Positions 60,115-64,000 of a DNA stretch of 64,000 bases are shown here, piece after piece. Each line of letters begins with the position of its first letter. Position 1 is the stretch's first letter. A program made the position numbers and the translations under genes. Source of the DNA: Actinomycetes bacterium (GTDB taxonomy: Bacteria; Actinomycetota; Actinomycetes; Propionibacteriales; Propionibacteriaceae); the NCBI GenBank assembly GCA_023392635.1, contig JAEVYS010000108.1, positions 15,250 through 79,249 of the forward strand, written 5' to 3'. The notes beneath the pieces were generated by a model. It ran no database searches. It saw only the letters and a list, made by a program, of their open reading frames with translations, and was not told where the DNA came from.

Positions 60115-61014
60115 ATGCCGATCTGTCCAGCCGGGCACCAGACACAACAGAGCGACTTCTGCGACATCTGTGGCCTGCCGGTCCCGGGCGGCCAGACCGG
60201 AATCCCCTCCGCGCCACCTCCCCTCGTGGCCGCATCCCCGGTGATCTGCCCGAACTGCCAGACCCCGAACGTGGCCGACGCCCTGTTCTGCGAGGCCTGC
60301 GGCTACGACTTCACCACCGGCACCATGCCCGCTCCGGTTGCGTCCGCCGTGCTGCCGGGGCCGACGCCGGCTGTGGCGGCGCAGCCCACGCCGTCCGACC
60401 CGGTCCTGGTGGACGCGATCCTCGGTCCGTCCGGGGACGCGGCGCAGGCCGCCGCTGACGCGTCCGAGCCGGCGACCGACCCCGTGAGCGGAGACGACGC
60501 GCACGCGGCGCTCGCGGCCGACCCGACGGATCCTTCGGCAGCCGGGACGCCCGGCGCCGCCGGCGCCGAACCGGGCGCCGTCGCGCAGGCCCGTCCCGCG
60601 GTGGAGTGGGTGGCCGAGCTGTGGATCGACCCCGACTGGTACACCGCGCAGGGCTCGACGGACCCGCTGCCGTCACCGGGGCTGCCCGACATCGTGCCGT
60701 TGGTCAAGGAGAGCAATCTCGTCGGGCGCGTGTCGCACAGCCGGGGGATCTTCCCCGACGTCGACTGCGAGCTCGACACGGGCTGCAGCCGCCGCCACGC
60801 GATGCTCACCACCGACGGCACCCGCTGGTGGATCGAGGACCTCAACTCGGCCAACGGCACCTTCGTCGGCGCCGCGGCCGGCCCGCTCCCGGCCATGCCG
60901 ATCCCGCAGGGCCGGGTGGAGTTGAGCCCCGGCCAGCGCATCTACGTCGGCGCGTGGACGCGGATCGTGATCCGCCGTGCCACCGACGACGAGAAGGAAG
61001 CCTTCGCCGGCTGA
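60115..61014 (+). CDS. FHA domain protein with zinc ribbons
   Basis: A 299-residue protein: N-terminal cysteine clusters (MPICPAGH..FCDICG and CPNCQ..FCEACG), a Pro/Ala-rich disordered linker (about 75-160) and a C-terminal FHA domain. The phospho-threonine-binding residues are present: GRVSHSR (R205), S225-R-R-H228 and N244/N247 in NSANGTF. It should read Thr phosphorylation made by the operon's kinase, comparable to GarA with PknG in mycobacteria, though it lacks GarA's N-terminal ETTS motif. Last gene of the operon, three bases after the VWA gene. Confidence 0.9.
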   Translation: MPICPAGHQTQQSDFCDICGLPVPGGQTGIPSAPPPLVAASPVICPNCQTPNVADALFCEACGYDFTTGTMPAPVASAVLPGPTPAVAAQPTPSDPVLVDAILGPSGDAAQAAADASEPATDPVSGDDAHAALAADPTDPSAAGTPGAAGAEPGAVAQARPAVEWVAELWIDPDWYTAQGSTDPLPSPGLPDIVPLVKESNLVGRVSHSRGIFPDVDCELDTGCSRRHAMLTTDGTRWWIEDLNSANGTFVGAAAGPLPAMPIPQGRVELSPGQRIYVGAWTRIVIRRATDDEKEAFAG

Positions 61015-61129
61015 CCCCTCGCCCCTTCCGAACCGCTCCGGCGCTTCCCGCGGGACAGGCTCGGCGTCCGCGGCATGCGGCCAGTTGCGCTGTCGGCGTA
61101 CGGGCAGCGGCCCGCGGCGGGCGCGCTGG

Positions 61130-61135
61130 TAGCGT
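61130..61135 (+). promoter_or_regulatory. -10 element of the DUF3107 gene
   Basis: TAGCGT (TAnnnT), whose last base is the first base of the palindrome at 61135-61148, so a protein bound there would block transcription start. Predicted start about 61142. Confidence 0.45.
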
Positions 61136-61148
61136 GAACGAGCGTTCA
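61135..61148. promoter_or_regulatory. TetR-type operator palindrome
   Basis: TGAACG-AG-CGTTCA, 6-bp perfect arms with a 2-base centre, a classical TetR-family site. It sits between the -10 and the ribosome site of the DUF3107 gene. In M. tuberculosis a TetR gene (Rv3208) precedes the DUF3107 gene; none is encoded here, so the regulator must come from elsewhere. Confidence 0.6.
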
Positions 61149-61165
61149 TCTGCGAGGAGGAAACG

Positions 61166-61390
61166 GTGGAGATCAAGATCGGCATTCAGCACGTCGCCCG
61201 CGAGTTGACGGTGGAGACCGAGGCGTCGGCGGCCGAGGTGGAGGCCGACCTCCGCAAGGCGCTCACCGACGGCACCATGATCTCGCTCACCGACGAGAAG
61301 GGCCGGAAGGTGCTCGTGCCGGCCGACAAGGTCGCCTACATCGACCTCGGCCAGGAGAAGACCCGCGCGGTCGGCTTCGGCTCCCTGTGA
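61166..61390 (+). CDS. DUF3107 family small protein
   Basis: A 74-residue protein with a DUF3107 ubiquitin-like fold: VEIKIGIQHVARELTVETEASAAEVEADL then DEKGRKVLVPADKVAYIDLG. No catalytic residues; it is a conserved actinobacterial ATP-binding-site-free protein of unknown role (counterpart of Rv3208A/TB9.4). GTG at 61166 follows GAGGAGG. Expressed from its own promoter with a TetR-type palindrome. Confidence 0.88.
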   Translation: MEIKIGIQHVARELTVETEASAAEVEADLRKALTDGTMISLTDEKGRKVLVPADKVAYIDLGQEKTRAVGFGSL

Positions 61391-61440
61391 GCCGCGCGGC
61401 CCGGGAGCCGCGCGTCATTGCCCCGTCGTCCCCTCGCTGT

Positions 61441-61446
61441 TAGCGT
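61441..61446 (+). promoter_or_regulatory. -10 element upstream of the RIO1 kinase gene
   Basis: TAGCGT, the same -10 hexamer as at 61130, giving a leader of about 140 bases that contains a short open frame with a strong ribosome site. Confidence 0.4.
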
Positions 61447-61495
61447 TGCGGGAGCGCCGAGTGGCGCCCCAGCCCGGCTGGAAGGAGGTCGTGAG

Positions 61496-61558
61496 ATGTC
61501 ACCCACTGTCCGTGGGCCGTTCGCGAACGCCCATTCCGCCGAGGCTCCCGTCGCCTGA
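61496..61558 (+). CDS. Possible 20-residue leader peptide
   Basis: ATG at 61496 follows a strong GGAAGGAGG site six bases upstream and codes for 20 residues (starts MSPTVRG, ends APVA). It lies in the leader of the RIO1-type gene, 35 bases before its start. A strong ribosome site before such a short frame suggests a leader peptide, but no attenuator structure was recognised. Confidence 0.4.
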   Translation: MSPTVRGPFANAHSAEAPVA

Positions 61559-61593
61559 GACGCGCGGGTGCCTCTTCCTGAGGAGAACCACCC

Positions 61594-62451
61594 GTGCACG
61601 ACGCACTTCCCGTCCCCGTCCCGTGGGGCGAGCTTTCCTATCGCGAGCTGTCCGAGAGGCTCGCGCCTGACCAGCGCTGGTCCACCTGGGGGTCGGTCGA
61701 ACGATCCTCGCGCGGCCCGCGCCCGTGGCCGGACTGGCTGGTCACGTCCGCCGCAGCCCTCGACACCGAGCTCGGCACCGTCAAGTCCGGCAAGGAGGCG
61801 GACGTCGTCCTCGTCGAGCGCGCCGTCCCCGACGAGCCCGGCCAGTCCTGCCTCCTGGCGGCCAAGCGCTACCGCGACAACGACCACCGGGCCTTCCGTC
61901 GCGACGCCGGCTACACCGAGGGACGCCGCGTCCGCAACAGCCGCGACACCCGCGCGATGGCCCGGGGTACCAGCTTCGGGCACTCCGTGGCGGCCGGACT
62001 GTGGGCACGGTCGGAGTGGACGGCACTGGTCCGGCTGTTCGAGGCCGGCGTGCCTGTGCCCTATCCGGTGCAGCTGGACGGCACCGAGATCCTGATGGAG
62101 TTCATCGCCGCCGGGGACTCCGCCGCGCCACGGCTGCAGCAACTGCGTCCGTCCGCCGGCCGGCTCGCGGCGCTGTACGACCAGTTGGTCACCGCGCTGC
62201 GCACGCTCACCGGTCTCGGCCTGGTCCACGGCGACCTGAGCCCGTACAACACCCTGGTCGCGGGAGCGGACGATCCCGAGCCGAGGCTGGTCATCATCGA
62301 CGTCCCGCAGCTGGTCGACCTGGTGGCCAACCCGAACGCCGTGGAGTTCCTGCACCGTGACTGCACCAACATGGCGCAGTGGTTCAGCGCCAGGGGCCTG
62401 CCGGTGGACGCCGACGAGCTGCTCGCCGACCTCCTCGCCCACGCCTGGTGA
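61594..62451 (+). CDS. RIO1-like serine protein kinase
   Basis: A 285-residue RIO-family kinase. The RIO glycine-poor loop appears as LGTVKSGKEADVVLVE, the ATP lysine in LLAAKRYRDND, the catalytic loop as HGDLSPYNTL (Asp and Asn) and the metal motif as VIIDVPQLVD. Archaeal and eukaryotic relatives act in 40S ribosome maturation; bacterial RIO kinases are uncharacterised and substrate unknown. GTG at 61594 after GAGGAGA. Its neighbours (DUF3107 and a DEAD-box helicase) fit an RNA-related role. Confidence 0.87.
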   Translation: MHDALPVPVPWGELSYRELSERLAPDQRWSTWGSVERSSRGPRPWPDWLVTSAAALDTELGTVKSGKEADVVLVERAVPDEPGQSCLLAAKRYRDNDHRAFRRDAGYTEGRRVRNSRDTRAMARGTSFGHSVAAGLWARSEWTALVRLFEAGVPVPYPVQLDGTEILMEFIAAGDSAAPRLQQLRPSAGRLAALYDQLVTALRTLTGLGLVHGDLSPYNTLVAGADDPEPRLVIIDVPQLVDLVANPNAVEFLHRDCTNMAQWFSARGLPVDADELLADLLAHAW

Positions 62452-62561
62452 CCTCCATTCCGGCGCGCTGTGAGCCAACCGTTGGCATCAACGGCCAACT
62501 CACGGCGTGGCCGGGGTCGGGCTCGCGAGAGGGCTGCCGAGGCATCCGGGGGCGGGCACGC

Positions 62562-62567
62562 TAGACT
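62562..62567 (+). promoter_or_regulatory. -10 element of the DEAD-box helicase gene
   Basis: TAGACT, with predicted transcription start near 62574, which is exactly where the hairpin described next begins. No good -35 was seen. Nothing else was found in 62452-62561. Confidence 0.5.
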
Positions 62568-62573
62568 GAGCTC

Positions 62574-62595
62574 GCGCACGCCTGTTCGCGTGCGC
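62574..62595 (+). ncRNA. 5'-UTR hairpin of the DEAD-box helicase mRNA
   Basis: GCGCACGC (62574-62581) pairs perfectly with GCGTGCGC (62588-62595) around CTGTTC, at the very 5' end of the predicted mRNA, 65 bases before the gene start. It would protect the transcript end or allow feedback by the helicase itself. Confidence 0.5.
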
Positions 62596-62660
62596 CTGCC
62601 TCGAGCGGGCCTGACAGCGCCGCCGGCAGTCCCGGAACTCCTGCGCCGTGCTCGGCCGCA

Positions 62661-64000
62661 GTGACTACAGAAGGCACGACCCTGATCGAAACCAGCCACG
62701 ACCACCTGCCCAAGGCCGACCCGAAGCACACGTTCGCCGACCTGGGTGTCATTCCCGAGATCACCGAGGCGCTCGCGAAGCTGAGCATCGTCCACCCGTT
62801 CCCGATCCAGTCGCTCGCGTTGCCGATCGCGCTGGCCGGCACCGACATGATCGGCCAGGCCCGCACCGGCACCGGCAAGACGCTGGCATTCGGCATCAGC
62901 CTGCTCCAGCGCATCAGCGTGCCCACCGATCCGGGCTACGCCGATTTGAAGGCTCCGGGCAAGCCCCAGGCCCTCGTCATGTGCCCCACCCGAGAACTCG
63001 CGCTCCAGGTGGCCCGTGACCTCGACGACGCCTCCAGCGTGCGCCGCGCCCGTGTCCTCACCGTCTACGGCGGCGTCGGGTACGAGAGCCAGCTCGATTC
63101 GCTGTCCACCGGTGTCGACGTGGTCGTGGGCACCCCGGGACGGTTGCTCGACCTGGTCAACCGGCGCTCCCTCGACCTGTCGCACGTGGCGGTCCTCGTT
63201 CTCGACGAGGCCGACGAGATGCTCGACCTCGGCTTCCTGCCCGACGTCGAGCGACTGATCAGCAAGACCCCGAAGAGCCGCCAGACGCTGCTGTTCTCCG
63301 CCACCATGCCTTCGGCCATCGTCGCGCTGTCCCGCATGCACCTCAACCAGCCGGTGAACGTGCGTGCCGAGACCCACGACTCGCAGCTCACCGTGCCCGA
63401 CACCACCCAGTGGGTGTACCAGGCGCACGACCTCGACAAGCCCGAGATCGTCGGACGCATCCTCCAGGCGCCCTCCTGCACCCGCACGATGATCTTCACC
63501 CGCACGAAGCGGGCGGCGCAGCGGCTGGCCGACGAGCTCGTCGACCGCGGCTTCGAGGCCACCTCCATCCACGGCGACCTCAACCAGGTGGCCCGGGAGA
63601 AGGCGCTGAAGAAGTTCCGCGAGGGCAAGGTGTCCGTGCTCGTCGCCACCGACGTGGCGGCCCGCGGGATCGACATCACCGACGTCAGCCACGTGATCAA
63701 CTACGAGTGCCCCGACTCCGAGATGACCTACGTGCACCGGATCGGTCGCACCGGTCGCGCCGGGGCGAAGGGCGTCGCCGTGACGCTCGTGGACTGGGCG
63801 GATGTCACCCGCTGGAAGGTGATCAACCGTGCCCTCGACCTGCACTTCCCCGAGCTGCTCGAGACCTACTCCACCTCCCCGCACCTGTTCGAGGACCTCG
63901 GCATCCCCGCTGGCACCCGCGGCCGGCTCAAGGAGGCCGCGCCGCGCGAGCCCAGGGAGCCGCGCGATCGCGAGCGCCGGCACGACGGCGAGCGCCGGCA
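62661..64000 (+). CDS. DEAD-box RNA helicase (3' truncated by window edge)
   Basis: At least 446 residues, running off the window. Motifs of an RhlE/DeaD-type helicase are in order: ARTGTGKT (I), PTRELALQV (Ia), TPGRLLD (Ib), VLDEADEML (II), FSATMP (III), ATDVAARGID (V) and HRIGRTGRAG (VI). The visible C-terminus turns basic/acidic (EPREPRDRERRHDGERR), the start of an RNA-binding tail. It unwinds structured RNA, usually in ribosome assembly or cold adaptation. GTG at 62661 has no clear ribosome site. Syntenic with Rv3211. Confidence 0.93.
   Translation, partial: MTTEGTTLIETSHDHLPKADPKHTFADLGVIPEITEALAKLSIVHPFPIQSLALPIALAGTDMIGQARTGTGKTLAFGISLLQRISVPTDPGYADLKAPGKPQALVMCPTRELALQVARDLDDASSVRRARVLTVYGGVGYESQLDSLSTGVDVVVGTPGRLLDLVNRRSLDLSHVAVLVLDEADEMLDLGFLPDVERLISKTPKSRQTLLFSATMPSAIVALSRMHLNQPVNVRAETHDSQLTVPDTTQWVYQAHDLDKPEIVGRILQAPSCTRTMIFTRTKRAAQRLADELVDRGFEATSIHGDLNQVAREKALKKFREGKVSVLVATDVAARGIDITDVSHVINYECPDSEMTYVHRIGRTGRAGAKGVAVTLVDWADVTRWKVINRALDLHFPELLETYSTSPHLFEDLGIPAGTRGRLKEAAPREPREPRDRERRHDGERR

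Noticed and set aside
1..64000. CRISPR arrays, insertion sequences, prophage or attachment sites
   Set aside because: No regularly spaced repeats, transposase, integrase or flanking direct repeats were found anywhere in the window.

Overview
The window is high-GC DNA with dense, strongly GC3-biased genes, many GTG/TTG starts and many 4-base ATGA/GTGA stop-start overlaps. It is chromosomal DNA of an actinomycete, most likely from the Propionibacteriales/Propionibacteriaceae (inference from a PPA1309-family protein and overall gene content; no 16S is present). No transposase, phage, CRISPR array or plasmid function was seen. Gene order from about 19.2 to 47.4 kb, resuming at about 61 kb, follows a segment I recall from Mycobacterium tuberculosis (Rv3193c to about Rv3211): UPF0182, YlbL-type PDZ/Lon protease, DUF2342, ThiF-like, ABC1 kinase, UvrD2, NudC, AdnB, AdnA, then DUF3107 and a DEAD-box helicase.

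Layout. 1-1.2 kb: 3' end of a large probably secreted protein. 1.3-6.3 kb (minus): complete peptide ABC importer operon. 6.4 kb: initiator tRNA with its own promoter and terminator. 7.2-9.5 kb: a HelR-type RNA polymerase-associated helicase preceded by an inverted repeat shaped like the rifamycin-associated element. 9.5-19.2 kb: VC1184-type aminotransferase, an ECF sigma/anti-sigma pair facing a lipoprotein/DUF2231 pair across matched promoters, small enzymes (TfoX-N, UPF0303, RpiB, DUF2087), a ScyD/ScyE-like secreted protein and an active/inactive M16 peptidase pair. 19.2-29.5 kb: the conserved UPF0182-to-ABC1 block plus a methyltransferase. 29.5-47.4 kb: a DNA-end-repair block in which recC-recB-recD is inserted between uvrD2 and nudC-adnB-adnA, so RecBCD, AdnAB and UvrD2 lie side by side; the uvrD2/recC divergent promoters share a DNA-damage-type element. 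47.5-49.3 kb: a MarR regulator and an MFS gene broken by a one-base frameshift.

49.4-61.0 kb holds the most unusual region: a nine-gene, almost gapless operon encoding TelA, an unknown protein, a CbxX-type AAA ATPase, a GlnX-like membrane protein, a coiled-coil protein, PknG kinase, a zinc-ribbon PP2C phosphatase, a von Willebrand A protein and a zinc-ribbon FHA protein. Kinase, phosphatase, phospho-reader, AAA motor and membrane protein in one transcript suggest a self-contained phospho-signalling/stress module. 61.1-64.0 kb: DUF3107 under a TetR-type palindrome, a possible leader peptide, a RIO1-type kinase and a DEAD-box helicase running off the window.

All calls come from reading the sequence and remembered family features; no database search was run. 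Promoters, operators and hairpins are read by eye and are proposals.
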